A DNA stretch of 49,711 bases, taken from NCBI RefSeq assembly GCF_009709555.1, contig NZ_WJBG01000138.1, positions 1 through 49,711 of the forward strand, written 5' to 3'. Position 1 is the stretch's first letter; each line of letters begins with the position of its first letter. Of the stretch, positions 18,183 to 26,976 are shown one piece after another. Position numbers and translations under genes: made by a program. Source of the DNA: Streptomyces blattellae. Lineage in GTDB: Bacteria; Actinomycetota; Actinomycetes; Streptomycetales; Streptomycetaceae. The notes below the pieces were generated by a model. The model searched no databases and had not been told where the DNA came from. It worked only from the letters and a program-made list of their open reading frames with translations.

Positions 18183-19076
18183 ATGCGCTCTCCCTTTTCC
18201 CGGGGGCTCACCCGGCCGCTTCCCCGGGGGCTGACCCGGCCGCTGGTTCTTGTGGCCGCGGCCACCGCCGTAACGGTCGTGTCCGCCGCTCCGGTGTCCG
18301 CGGACAACGTCGTCGTCGGTGGTTTCCCGGTCGAGATATCCGAGAGCCCGTGGATCGTGGCCCTGTCCAGCCGTGACCGGTTCGGGGGTACGCGCGCGGG
18401 GCAGTTCTGCGACGGCGTGGTGGTGGGCCCCACCACTGTGCTCACCGCGGCTCACTGTCTGGGCGAGGACGTGCTGAGCGCGCCCCCGGACCAGGTGCGC
18501 GATCTCAAGGTCATCACAGGGCGTACGGACCTCCTCTCGGACGAGGGGCGGGAGATCGCCGTACGCGACACCTGGGTGAACCCTGGCTACGACAGCGCCA
18601 GCAACGCCGGCGACTTCGCAGTGGTCACACTCGCGCAGGCCCTTCCGAAGACCTCGGTCGTCCCGATGGCGGCCGCGGGCGATCAGGCGTACGAACCGGG
18701 CACGGCTGCCACCGTCTACGGCTGGGGTGATGTCACCGGCTCCGGCGACTATGCGCGCAGCCTCCGGGGGGCACGTGTGCATGTACTGCGCGATGCCCTC
18801 TGCCAGCAGGCGTATCCGGGCAGCAGCGAAGGTACCTATGGCGCCGACACCATGGTGTGCGCCGGGGAGGAGAAAGGGGGCCACGACGCCTGTCAGGGGG
18901 ACAGCGGAGGGCCGCTCGTCGCGCAGGGAAAGCTGATCGGGCTCGTGTCCTGGGGGAGTGGCTGTGGGCGCGCTGACAGCCCCGGCGTCTATACGCGGGT
19001 GTCCGAGGTCATGCGCACGTTGGGCTGGGACGGCAGCCCCACGGTGAGGCATACGGGGTCGCCCGGCCTCGTCTGA
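18183..19076 (+). CDS. Secreted trypsin-like serine protease (S1)
   Basis: Extracellular endopeptidase of 297 aa. A signal peptide covers about residues 1-40 (Arg-rich start, LVLVAAATAVTVVSA, then APVSA), followed by the mature start at VVGG. The catalytic triad is His91 (TAAHC), Asp144 (GDFAVV) and Ser241 (CQGDSGGP). Asp235 sits six residues before the Ser, the trypsin position that favours Arg/Lys substrates. Cysteine spacing suggests three disulfides. Start ATG 18183 has GAGGAA upstream. A near-direct 24-bp repeat in the signal region (GGGGCTSACCCGGCCGCT) duplicates GLTRPL. It is flanked by terminators on both sides, hence monocistronic. Confidence 0.93.
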   Translation: MRSPFSRGLTRPLPRGLTRPLVLVAAATAVTVVSAAPVSADNVVVGGFPVEISESPWIVALSSRDRFGGTRAGQFCDGVVVGPTTVLTAAHCLGEDVLSAPPDQVRDLKVITGRTDLLSDEGREIAVRDTWVNPGYDSASNAGDFAVVTLAQALPKTSVVPMAAAGDQAYEPGTAATVYGWGDVTGSGDYARSLRGARVHVLRDALCQQAYPGSSEGTYGADTMVCAGEEKGGHDACQGDSGGPLVAQGKLIGLVSWGSGCGRADSPGVYTRVSEVMRTLGWDGSPTVRHTGSPGLV

Positions 19077-19096
19077 GGGGGATCTCCGGGTACGAG

Positions 19097-19131
19097 CGCG
19101 GGCGGCACCCCTGGCAGGGGTGCCGCCCGCG
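19097..19131. terminator. Bidirectional terminator hairpin
   Basis: CGCGGGCGGCACCCCT (19097-19112) and its exact complement (19116-19131) form a 16-bp stem with a GGC loop, between the converging protease gene and the 76-aa gene. Confidence 0.85.
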
Positions 19132-19174
19132 GGCCGGCCTGTGCCGGTGCTGGCTCGTCGTGGAACGCGAGGCG

Positions 19175-19405
19175 TCAGCGCTCTTCTTCGGAGGCGGATG
19201 CGGGAGCGGCCGTCAGTCGCTCCGTCTCGTCCTGTATCTCGGCGGCGATCTTCTTGAGTTCCGGCTCGAACTTGCGGCCGTGGTGGGCGCAGAAGAGCAG
19301 TTCTCCGCCGCTCAGCAGGACGACGCGCAGGTATGCCTGGGCGCCGCAGCGGTCGCAGCGATCGGCGGCCGTCAGCGGGCTCGCGGGGGTCAGAACAGTA
19401 GTCAC
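19175..19405 (-). CDS. Small zinc-ribbon-like protein (DUF7455-type)
   Basis: 76 aa. CDRCGAQAYLRVVL and ELLFCAHHGRKFEP give a C-x2-C...C-x2-H pattern that suits a single zinc-binding knuckle. The C-terminus is an acidic helix rich in Glu. Start GTG 19405 has AGAGG 6 nt upstream. It is divergent from parE across 440 bp and convergent with the protease. Homologues are near-universal in Streptomyces beside hrdB/parE, as I recall, but without known function; a nucleic-acid or protein-binding role is inference. Confidence 0.8.
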   Translation of the reverse strand: MTTVLTPASPLTAADRCDRCGAQAYLRVVLLSGGELLFCAHHGRKFEPELKKIAAEIQDETERLTAAPASASEEER

Positions 19406-19845
19406 GTCGCCTCTTCTCTAGCTCGACGAGCTGTCGTACCAGGGTCAACATCCAACCAGCCCGAAAACGTTCCCGCTCGTGGCTTTTCCTCGAAAAAAAT
19501 CTTCCGGGCGGCTGCCTGCTGCCGGTTGGCGGCGAATGTGCCGTATTGCGTGTCTATGTGTCTTACGGTTTCGCGCTGTCGGTCAGTGTCGGTCCCCCCG
19601 GCTGGGTTGCCGGTTGTTCATGAGGACGTGCCCGGAGCCTAAATGGTTCATGCCTGGAAGGGAACGTGATGTGTGCTTCACTCCATCGAGGGATCGAACA
19701 CGTATGCGAGCCTGGGCTAGTGTGAGTTCATGACGAGGGTGGCGTTACAACGGCTCTACCAGGCCTCGGTACCCTCTGAGCGGCAACCGAAGCCGCGCCC
19801 TTACCCAGAAGGGCCCCACCTGAAATTCAGCGAGGAGCGAACCGC
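19406..19845. other. Divergent promoter region upstream of parE
   Basis: 440 bp, no gene seen. TAGTGT (19718-19723) is a possible -10 for parE, 17 bp after CGAACA (19695-19700). The stretch CGAAC-ACGT-ATGCG (19695-19708) matches the actinobacterial LexA box (CGAAC-N4-GTTCG) except for two bases in the right half. The AT-richer segment at 19460-19580 probably holds the promoter of the minus-strand small gene. Confidence 0.4.
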
Positions 19846-21969
19846 GTGACCGCCGAGACGTCCGTGCCGTCCACAGCGCTGCTGGCAGGAGCAGACCGGG
19901 ACGGTTCCAACTACACCGCGCGGCACCTGCTCGTCCTCGAAGGGCTAGAGGCCGTGCGGAAGCGCCCGGGCATGTACATCGGATCGACCGACAGCCGCGG
20001 TCTGATGCACTGCCTGTGGGAGATCATCGACAACTCCGTGGACGAGGCCCTCGGGGGCTACTGCGACCACATCGAGGTGATCCTCCACGACGACGGATCC
20101 GTCGAGGTCCGGGACAACGGCCGGGGCATCCCGGTCGACGTCGAGCCGAAGACCGGCCTCTCCGGTATCGAGGTCGTGATGACCAAGCTGCACGCCGGTG
20201 GCAAGTTCGGCGGCGGCTCGTACGCCGCCTCCGGCGGTCTGCACGGCGTCGGTGCCTCCGTGGTGAACGCACTGTCCGGCCGGCTCGACGTCGAGGTGGA
20301 CCGCAGCGGCCACACCCACGCCATCAGCTTCCGGCGCGGTGTCCCCGGAGCCTTCGCCGCAGCCGGCCCCGACGCCGAGTTCCAGGCCAAGGGCGGCCTG
20401 CGCAAGGCCAAGAAGATCCCCAAGACCCGCACCGGCACGCGCGTGCGGTACTGGGCCGACCGTCAGATCTTCCTCAAGGACGCCAAGCTCTCCCTGGAGA
20501 ACCTGCACCAGCGGGCACGCCAGACGGCTTTCCTGGTGCCCGGCCTGACCATCGTCGTGCGCGACGAGTTCGGCCTCGGCGACGACGGCAGCAAGGGCGA
20601 GGAGTCGTTCCGCTTCGACGGCGGCATCAGCGAGTTCTGCGAGTACCTCGCCGCCGACAAGCCGGTATGCGACGTCCTCCGCTTCTCCGGGCAGGGCACC
20701 TTCAAGGAGACGGTTCCGGTCCTGGACGACCACGGCCAGATGACGCCCACCGAGGTGACGCGTGAACTCGGTGTCGACGTCGCGATGCGCTGGGGCACCG
20801 GCTATGACACGAGCCTGAAGTCGTTCGTCAACATCATCGCCACCCCCAAGGGCGGCACCCATGTCGCGGGCTTCGAGCAGGCGGTCACCAAGACGCTGAA
20901 CGAGGTGCTGCGCGGCAAGAAGCTGCTGCGCGTCGCCGAGGACGACATCGTCAAGGACGACGCCCTGGAGGGTCTCACCGCGGTCGTCACCGTGCGGCTG
21001 GCCGAGCCCCAGTTCGAGGGACAGACCAAGGAAGTCCTCGGCACCTCGGCGGCCCGCCGCATCGTGAACACGGTGATCTCCAAAGAGCTCAAGGCGTTCC
21101 TCACCTCCACCAAGCGGGACGCCGCGGCCCAGGCCCGCGTGGTCCTGGAGAAGGCCGTCGCCGCGGCCCGTACGCGGATCGCCGCCCGCCAGCACAAGGA
21201 CGCGCAGCGCCGGAAGACGGCCCTGGAGTCCTCGTCGCTGCCCGCCAAGCTCGCCGACTGCCGCAGCGACGACGTGGACCGCAGCGAACTGTTCATCGTC
21301 GAGGGAGACTCCGCGCTCGGCACCGCCAAGCTCGCCCGGAACTCCGAGTTCCAGGCGCTGCTGCCGATCCGCGGCAAGATCCTCAACGTCCAGAAGTCGT
21401 CCGTGACCGACATGCTCAAGAACGCCGAGTGCGGCGCGATCATCCAGGTCATAGGAGCGGGGTCGGGCCGGACCTTCGACATCGACGCGGCCCGCTACGG
21501 CAAGATCATCATGATGACCGACGCCGATGTGGACGGCTCCCACATCCGGACGCTGCTCCTGACCCTGTTCCACCGCTACATGCGGCCCATGGTCGAGGCA
21601 GGCCGGGTCTTCGCGGCCGTCCCTCCGCTGCACCGTGTCGAGCTCACCCAGCCCAAGAAGGGCCAGGACAAGTACGTCTACACGTACTCGGACCGCGAAC
21701 TGCGCGACACGCTCATGGAGTTCGAGAGCAAGGGCATCCGGTACAAGGACTCCATCCAGCGGTACAAGGGTCTCGGCGAGATGGATGCCGACCAGCTGGC
21801 CGAGACCACCATGGACCCGCGTCACCGCACGCTGCGCCGGATCAACCTCGGCGACCTGGAGTCCGCCGAGCAGGTCTTCGACCTGCTGATGGGCAACGAC
21901 GTCGCACCGCGCAAGGAGTTCATCTCCAGCTCGGCGGCGACGCTCGACCGGTCCCGCATCGACGCGTAG
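19846..21969 (+). CDS. parE: DNA topoisomerase IV subunit B (GyrB-like)
   Basis: ATPase subunit of topoisomerase IV, which decatenates sister chromosomes together with ParC (31878-34334). 707 aa. GHKL ATPase motifs: EIIDNSVDEALGG (about 65), VRDNGRGIPVDV (about 88), GGLHGVGASVVNALS (about 128). Transducer domain follows, then TOPRIM with FIVEGDSALGTAK and MMTDADVDGSHIRTL, and the C-terminal QRYKGLGEMD. Start GTG 19846 is preceded by GAGGAG. The second type II enzyme (gyrA/gyrB) lies elsewhere near oriC in Streptomyces; the pairing with parC in this window identifies it as ParE rather than GyrB. Confidence 0.95.
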   Translation: MTAETSVPSTALLAGADRDGSNYTARHLLVLEGLEAVRKRPGMYIGSTDSRGLMHCLWEIIDNSVDEALGGYCDHIEVILHDDGSVEVRDNGRGIPVDVEPKTGLSGIEVVMTKLHAGGKFGGGSYAASGGLHGVGASVVNALSGRLDVEVDRSGHTHAISFRRGVPGAFAAAGPDAEFQAKGGLRKAKKIPKTRTGTRVRYWADRQIFLKDAKLSLENLHQRARQTAFLVPGLTIVVRDEFGLGDDGSKGEESFRFDGGISEFCEYLAADKPVCDVLRFSGQGTFKETVPVLDDHGQMTPTEVTRELGVDVAMRWGTGYDTSLKSFVNIIATPKGGTHVAGFEQAVTKTLNEVLRGKKLLRVAEDDIVKDDALEGLTAVVTVRLAEPQFEGQTKEVLGTSAARRIVNTVISKELKAFLTSTKRDAAAQARVVLEKAVAAARTRIAARQHKDAQRRKTALESSSLPAKLADCRSDDVDRSELFIVEGDSALGTAKLARNSEFQALLPIRGKILNVQKSSVTDMLKNAECGAIIQVIGAGSGRTFDIDAARYGKIIMMTDADVDGSHIRTLLLTLFHRYMRPMVEAGRVFAAVPPLHRVELTQPKKGQDKYVYTYSDRELRDTLMEFESKGIRYKDSIQRYKGLGEMDADQLAETTMDPRHRTLRRINLGDLESAEQVFDLLMGNDVAPRKEFISSSAATLDRSRIDA

Positions 21970-21988
21970 CCGCTGCGCGCGGCCTGGG

Positions 21989-22047
21989 CCGGAAACGGTG
22001 CCGGAAACGGTGCCGGTGCCGGAAACGGTTGCCGGAAACGGTTGCCG
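21989..22047 (+). repeat. 12-bp repeat cluster after parE
   Basis: CCGGAAACGGTK occurs four times, starting at 21989, 22001, 22019 and 22032, with a six-base CCGGTG interruption between copies 2 and 3. It lies 20 bp after the parE stop. The rest of 21970-22316 (347 bp) shows no gene and should contain the promoter of the DUF485/symporter operon. Confidence 0.85.
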
Positions 22048-22316
22048 GTGACGGGCGGCGGTCCCGTCGGGGGAGGGGCGCGGCACTGTCGGGCAGTGCC
22101 GCTCCGACCGCAGTGCCGTCGGGTGGAGCCCGTCGCCGAACTCGCCCCGGACGTGGTGCCGTCTCACCAAGACACGGCGCAAGAGCCCTGCTCAGGCGGT
22201 GCGTTGCGTGCTCGCGAAAGGACCGGAACCGGCCGTAGGCGGGGTGAATCACCTGAAGGAGTGAAGAGCGCGGGGAAGAAGAGTCGGGGATCTTCCCGTT
22301 CTGTCCATCCTTGGGC

Positions 22317-22871
22317 ATGCACTACAGCAACGGCCGCCCCGGCGGAGGCGGGGGCGGGCCCGAGAGTACGGCCGACCAGTACGACGGTTGTGCCCCGTCC
22401 GCCGCCGAGACGCCCGGAAGCCTCCGGTACGACGACCCCTGGTACGACGCGCTCGCCTCGGGCTGGGGTGAGTCGTGTGATGCCGAAGGGCCCGTCGCGG
22501 CCGTTCCGCCCGTGCGTGAGGAACGTGAGCGGAGGGCTGCGGCCGATGTGTACCTCGAAGTGCAGCGCAGCGCGGCCTTCCGGGAAGTGCGCAGTCGCTA
22601 CCGGCGGTTCGTGGTGCCGGCGGTCGCCGGATTCTTCGCCTGGTACATCGGATACGTCGTCACGGCCACGACGGCTCCAGGGCTGATGGGCCGTCCCGTG
22701 GCGGGTGCCGTGAACGTGGCGATGATCGCAGGGCTGGGGCAGTTCCTCAGCACGTTTCTGCTCACCTGGGCCTATGCCCGGCATGCCCGGCTGCGCAGGG
22801 ACCGGGCCGCGCTCGAACTGCGCTGGGAGACCCAGGAACTGACGCGTGAGGCCAGAGGCGGTGCTTCGTGA
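22317..22871 (+). CDS. DUF485 membrane protein, symporter partner
   Basis: 184 aa. The N-terminal ~80 residues are hydrophilic and Gly/Asp/Glu-rich. The DUF485 domain starts near VQRSAAFREVRSRYRRFVVP, followed by two transmembrane helices (AGFFAWYIGYVVTATTAP and AGLGQFLSTFLLTWAYAR) and a basic, amphipathic C-terminus. DUF485 proteins are the small partner of acetate/pyruvate sodium-solute symporters, as yjcH is to actP. The stop overlaps the symporter start (GTGA), so the two are translationally coupled. Start ATG 22317 is chosen over TTG 22311; the ribosome site is weak. Confidence 0.85.
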   Translation: MHYSNGRPGGGGGGPESTADQYDGCAPSAAETPGSLRYDDPWYDALASGWGESCDAEGPVAAVPPVREERERRAAADVYLEVQRSAAFREVRSRYRRFVVPAVAGFFAWYIGYVVTATTAPGLMGRPVAGAVNVAMIAGLGQFLSTFLLTWAYARHARLRRDRAALELRWETQELTREARGGAS

Positions 22872-24460
22872 CGGACAACCATCAGACGCTGGCGCTGCTC
22901 CTGTTCAGCGCGTTCGTCGCCGTCACCTTGGGCATCACGACATGGGTCAGCCGCAACCGGCAGGGTTCGGCGGAGGAGTTCTACGCGGGCGGGCGGCTCT
23001 TCACGCCGATGGAGAATGGTTTTGCCATCGCGGGCGACTACATGTCGGCGGCCTCCTTCCTCGGCATCTCCGGGCTCATCGCCCTCTACGGCTACGACGG
23101 GATGCTGTACTCCGTGGGCTTCCTCGTGGCCTGGCTCGTCGTGCTGTTCCTTGTCGCCGAACTGGTCCGCAACTGCGGGAGGTTCACGCTCGCCGACGTG
23201 GTCGCGGCGCGGATGAGTGAGCGGCCGGTGCGGATCGCCGCGGGAACTTCCTCGGTCACCGTGTCCGTTCTGTATCTGGTGGCGCAGATGGTCGGTGCGG
23301 GCAGCCTGGTCGCGCTGCTGCTGGGGGGCACGAGCGAGGCGGCGCAGGCCTGGACGGTCGTCGGTGTCGGCGCGCTGATGGTGATCTATGTGTCGTTGGG
23401 AGGGATGCGGGCCACCACGTGGATTCAGATCGTCAAGGCGGTTCTGCTGCTCAGCGGCACGGTCGCGCTGACCGTGCTCGTGCTGGTGCGCTTCCACGGC
23501 GACTTCGACCGACTGCTGGTCACGGCGGCGGAGCGCAGCGGTCATGGCGAATCGTTCCTGGCGCCCGGCTTGAAGTACGGCGGCGACTGGACCGCTCGCT
23601 TCGACTTCATCAGCCTCGGACTCGCCCTGGTGCTGGGCACGGCCGGGCTGCCGCACATCCTGTCGCGCTTCTACACCGTGCCGACCGCGCGGGCCGCACG
23701 GCGTTCGGTGGTGTGGTCGATCGGACTCATCGGCGGCTTCTACCTGATGACCATCGTGCTCGGCTTCGGCGCGGCCGCGATCGTCGGTCCGGATGCCGTA
23801 CGCGGATCGAACGCGGCCGGAAACACGGCGGTTCCCCTGCTCGCGCTCGATCTCGGCGGCGGAGCCGGTTCAACCGGCGGGACTGTTCTGTTCGCGATCG
23901 TCGCCGCCGTCGCCTTCGCCACGATCCTCGCGGTGGTGGCCGGTATCACGCTCGCGTCCTCGGCGTCCGTCGCCCACGACCTCTACGCCTCCCTACGCCG
24001 CAGGCACGCCAAGCCGCGCAGCGAGGTGGCCGTCGCCCGCACGGCCGCGGTCGGTATCGGCGTGGTCGCCATCGCCCTCGGTCTGCTGGCCCGTGACCTC
24101 AATGTCGCCTTCCTGGTGGGGCTCGCCTTCGCCGTCGCCGCCTCGGCCAATCTGCCGGTACTGCTCTACTCGCTGTTCTGGCGCGGCTTCACCACACGCG
24201 GCGCGGTGTGGGCCGTATACGGCGGGCTGATCCCGGCCCTGGTCCTCGTGGTGCTGTCGCCGGTGGTGTCGGGCAGCCCCGAATCGCTGTTCCCCGGCGT
24301 GGACTTCCAGTACTTCCCGCTGCAGAACCCCGGCCTGGTCTCCATCCCGCTGGGCTTCGTCGCGGGCTGGCTCGGCACGGTCACCTCGGCGGAGGACCCG
24401 GACGAGGCCAGGCACGCGGAGACCGAGGTGCGGTCGCTGACCGGGGCGGGGGCGGTGTAG
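22868..24460 (+). CDS. Sodium/solute symporter, ActP/MctC-like
   Basis: Secondary transporter of the SSS family, 530 aa, with about 13 hydrophobic segments. The family hallmark SAEEFYAGGRLFTP and the substrate-region motif AIAGDYMSAASFLGISG lie in the first 65 residues; GGMRATTWIQIVKAVLL and LPHILSRFYTVPTAR are further signatures, characteristic of the acetate/propionate/pyruvate branch. Start GTG 22868 overlaps the DUF485 stop. Likely substrate is a short monocarboxylate (inference from the DUF485 partner). It converges on a CitA/CitB-type two-component system, which could sense the same class of substrate. Confidence 0.9.
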   Translation: MTDNHQTLALLLFSAFVAVTLGITTWVSRNRQGSAEEFYAGGRLFTPMENGFAIAGDYMSAASFLGISGLIALYGYDGMLYSVGFLVAWLVVLFLVAELVRNCGRFTLADVVAARMSERPVRIAAGTSSVTVSVLYLVAQMVGAGSLVALLLGGTSEAAQAWTVVGVGALMVIYVSLGGMRATTWIQIVKAVLLLSGTVALTVLVLVRFHGDFDRLLVTAAERSGHGESFLAPGLKYGGDWTARFDFISLGLALVLGTAGLPHILSRFYTVPTARAARRSVVWSIGLIGGFYLMTIVLGFGAAAIVGPDAVRGSNAAGNTAVPLLALDLGGGAGSTGGTVLFAIVAAVAFATILAVVAGITLASSASVAHDLYASLRRRHAKPRSEVAVARTAAVGIGVVAIALGLLARDLNVAFLVGLAFAVAASANLPVLLYSLFWRGFTTRGAVWAVYGGLIPALVLVVLSPVVSGSPESLFPGVDFQYFPLQNPGLVSIPLGFVAGWLGTVTSAEDPDEARHAETEVRSLTGAGAV

Positions 24461-24463
24461 TCG

Positions 24464-24486
24464 GGGCGGCGGAGAAGACGCCGCCC
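24464..24486. terminator. Convergent terminator hairpin
   Basis: GGGCGGCG (24464-24471) and CGCCGCCC (24479-24486) form a perfect 8-bp stem with loop GAGAAGA between the symporter and the response regulator gene. Confidence 0.6.
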
Positions 24487-24544
24487 GGGATCCGTATGGA
24501 GAGTGGGCACGGTTCCTTCCCCCGCCCCCACCCGGGCCGTGTCC

Positions 24545-25225
24545 TCAGGCGCGGGTCGCCCACACGTAACGGTGTTCCGGGCGGCCCGCGTCGCCGTACT
24601 TGAGCGTGAGACGGGCCCGTCCGGTGCGTTCCAGAAGCTTCAGATAGCGCTGGGCGGTCTGGCGGCTCACCCCGGTCCGCTCGGCGATCTCCTGGGCCGA
24701 CAGCGGGCCGTCGGCGTTCATCAGGGACCGGCGGACCAGCTCCGCGGTGGTCGGAGAATGCCCTTTGGGCAGGTCGGGCTCCGAGGGCGCCGACAGCGCG
24801 CCGAAGATACGGTCCACCTCGGCCTGCTCCGCCTCGCCGCCGCCGTCGAGGGTGCGGCGCAGCTCCGCATACGCCTCCAGCTTGGCCCGCAGCCCCGCGA
24901 AGGCGAACGGCTTGACCAGGTACTGCAGCGCGCCCTGCCGCATCGCCGCCTGTACGGTCGTGATGTCCCGGGCCGCCGTCACCATGATCACGTCGGTCTG
25001 ATGGCCGCGGCGGCGCATCTCCTGGACGACCGCAAGCCCTGTCTCGTCGGGCAGATAGTGGTCCATCAGGACGAGGTCCAGCCGCGGCAGCGACTCCACC
25101 TGACGCAGCGCCTCCTCCGCGCTGTGCGCCTCGCCGGCCACATGGAAGCCCGGCACCTTCTCGACGTAGGCGGCGTTCACCCGGGCGACCCGGGTGTCGT
25201 CGTCCACCACCAGGACCTCGATCAT
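24545..25225 (-). CDS. Response regulator, CitB/DcuR family
   Basis: 226 aa. Receiver domain at 1-120: acidic pocket VVDDD, phosphoacceptor Asp in LVLMDHYLPDETG (about residue 54), Thr in IMVTAARD and Lys in YLVKPFAF. The C-terminal part (about 155-226) is a helix-turn-helix with SAQEIAERTGVSRQTAQRYL and ends HRYVWATRA, the CitB/DpiA-type output domain. Start ATG 25225 has AAGGAGGAG upstream and overlaps the kinase stop by four bases (ATGA). The pair typically controls uptake of di- or tricarboxylates; the nearest transporter is the convergent symporter. Confidence 0.92.
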   Translation of the reverse strand: MIEVLVVDDDTRVARVNAAYVEKVPGFHVAGEAHSAEEALRQVESLPRLDLVLMDHYLPDETGLAVVQEMRRRGHQTDVIMVTAARDITTVQAAMRQGALQYLVKPFAFAGLRAKLEAYAELRRTLDGGGEAEQAEVDRIFGALSAPSEPDLPKGHSPTTAELVRRSLMNADGPLSAQEIAERTGVSRQTAQRYLKLLERTGRARLTLKYGDAGRPEHRYVWATRA

Positions 25226-26898
25226 CGCGACTCCTCCTTGGCGGCGCTCGCCGGTGCCGACGGGACCGTGAGGGCCGGTTCCAGGTCCGGCTCGGTCAGT
25301 GCCTCGGGCAGGACTACGGTGAACTCCGCACCCCCGCCGTGCGCCTCGCCCACGGTCGCGCTGCCACCCTGCCGCTCGGCCAGCCTGCGCACCAGGGAGA
25401 GCCCGATCCCGCGCTTGCCGTGGGCCGGCGGCTGCTTGGTGGACCACCCTTCGGTGAAGACCAACTCCCGCTGCTCCGCGGGGATCCCGGGCCCCGTGTC
25501 GCGCACCCTGAGGACAACGGTTCGTCCCTCGGCGCGCAATTCGACCTCCACGCGCGCGTGCGTCGTACCCGCGACAGCGTCGAGAGCGTTGTCGACGAGG
25601 TTGCCGACGACCGTGACCAGCCCGCGGGGATCGACCAGCCGGTCCGGGAGCCGCGTCCGGTCCGAGACCCGCAGAGCGACTCCGCGCTCCGCGGCGACGG
25701 TCGCCTTGCCGACCAGCAGAGCGGCCAGCAGGGGGTCCTCGATCTTCTCCGTGACCTGTTCCGCCGTCGCCCGGTGATCGCCGACCACCTCTCCCACGAA
25801 GTCCACGGCGTCGTCGTACATCTCCAGTTCGAGCAGCCCCAGGAGCGTGTGCATGCGGTTGGCGTGCTCGTGGTCCTGGGCCCGCAGGGCGTCGATCAGA
25901 CCGCGCGTCGAGTCGAGTTCCCGGCCCAGCTGCTCCAGCTCGGTGCGGTCGCGCAGGGTGGCGACCGCGCCGCCGTCGTCGGTGGGCATCCGGTTGGCGA
26001 TCAGGACACGCTGGCCGCGCACCGTGATCAGATCGGTGCCCGTCACCCGCCCGGACAGGACGTCGGCCGTACGTCCCTCGCCGAGCGCCTCGTCGGGGGA
26101 GCGGCCCACGGCTTCGTCGCCGATGCCGAGCAGACGCTGTGCCTCGTCGTTGAGGAGGCGGACCCGGCCCGCGCGGTCCAGGGCCACGACGCCCTCCCGG
26201 ATGCCGTGCAGCATCGCCTCGCGCTCCGCGAGCAGTCCGGAGATGTCCGAGAAGGCCAGGTCCCGGGTCTGCCGCTGGACCCGCCGGGAGATGAGCCAGG
26301 CGGCCAGCGCACCGACGGCCAGGGCTCCACCGGCATACGCCAGCAGCTCCGGGATCGCGTGGATCAGCAGGCCCCGGACACTGTCGTACGAGATGCCCAC
26401 CGAGACCGCTCCGACGATGTCCCCGTCGCTGTCCCGCAGCGGCACCTTGCCGCGTGCCGAGCGGCCCAGCGTGCCCTCGTCGATCTCCATGACCTCCTGG
26501 CCGGCGAGCGCCTCGCTGGGGTCGGTCGAGACATGCTTGCCGATCTGTGCTGGCTCGGTGTGCGACCAGCGCACTCCGCGCGTGTCCATGACCACGATGT
26601 ACTCGGCTTCGGTGGCCTTGCGGATCGTCTCCGCCTCCCGCTGGACCGGCCCGCCGGCCGTCGGCGGGGTGTTCTCGACCTGCTCCGCGAGCTGCGGCTG
26701 GGCCGCTGTGGTCTGTGCGATCGCGAGTGCCCGGCGCATCGCCTGGTCGTCCAGCTGGTCGCTGAGCGGTGCGAGGAACAGCCCGGTCGCGAGCACCGCG
26801 ACGCCCGCGGCGATCGCCACCTGCATCAGCAGCACCTGCGAGAACACCCGGCGCGGCAGACCGAGCCGCAGCCGACGTGCGGGGGGAGTGGGGCTCAT
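25222..26898 (-). CDS. Sensor histidine kinase, CitA/DcuS family
   Basis: 558 aa membrane kinase. TM1 at about 20-45 (VLLMQVAIAAGVAVLATGLF), an extracytoplasmic sensor domain to about 175 with YIVVMDTRGVRWSHT and SVGISYDSVRG, typical of the CitA PAS fold, then TM2 (LLAYAGGALAVGALAAWLIS). A cytoplasmic PAS follows with VVALDRAGRVRLLNDEAQRL. The phosphorylated His lies in RAQDHEHANRMHTLLGLL; ATPase boxes are VVGNLVDNALDAV, DTGPGIP and GKRGIGLSLV. ATG 26898 preferred over TTG 26904. All catalytic parts are intact. It is first in the operon with the response regulator. The ligand is probably a carboxylate (family knowledge). Confidence 0.92.
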   Translation of the reverse strand: MSPTPPARRLRLGLPRRVFSQVLLMQVAIAAGVAVLATGLFLAPLSDQLDDQAMRRALAIAQTTAAQPQLAEQVENTPPTAGGPVQREAETIRKATEAEYIVVMDTRGVRWSHTEPAQIGKHVSTDPSEALAGQEVMEIDEGTLGRSARGKVPLRDSDGDIVGAVSVGISYDSVRGLLIHAIPELLAYAGGALAVGALAAWLISRRVQRQTRDLAFSDISGLLAEREAMLHGIREGVVALDRAGRVRLLNDEAQRLLGIGDEAVGRSPDEALGEGRTADVLSGRVTGTDLITVRGQRVLIANRMPTDDGGAVATLRDRTELEQLGRELDSTRGLIDALRAQDHEHANRMHTLLGLLELEMYDDAVDFVGEVVGDHRATAEQVTEKIEDPLLAALLVGKATVAAERGVALRVSDRTRLPDRLVDPRGLVTVVGNLVDNALDAVAGTTHARVEVELRAEGRTVVLRVRDTGPGIPAEQRELVFTEGWSTKQPPAHGKRGIGLSLVRRLAERQGGSATVGEAHGGGAEFTVVLPEALTEPDLEPALTVPSAPASAAKEESR

Positions 26899-26976
26899 AC
26901 CCAAGACGTTACGCGGACGTGCCGGAGCGGCCGTAGGGGTGTGGCACGGATCTCTTGATCAACGCATGGAGGTCGT

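Noticed and set aside
19945..22182. 745-codon minus-strand frame opposite parE
   Set aside because: GC-driven shadow; parE is intact on the plus strand.
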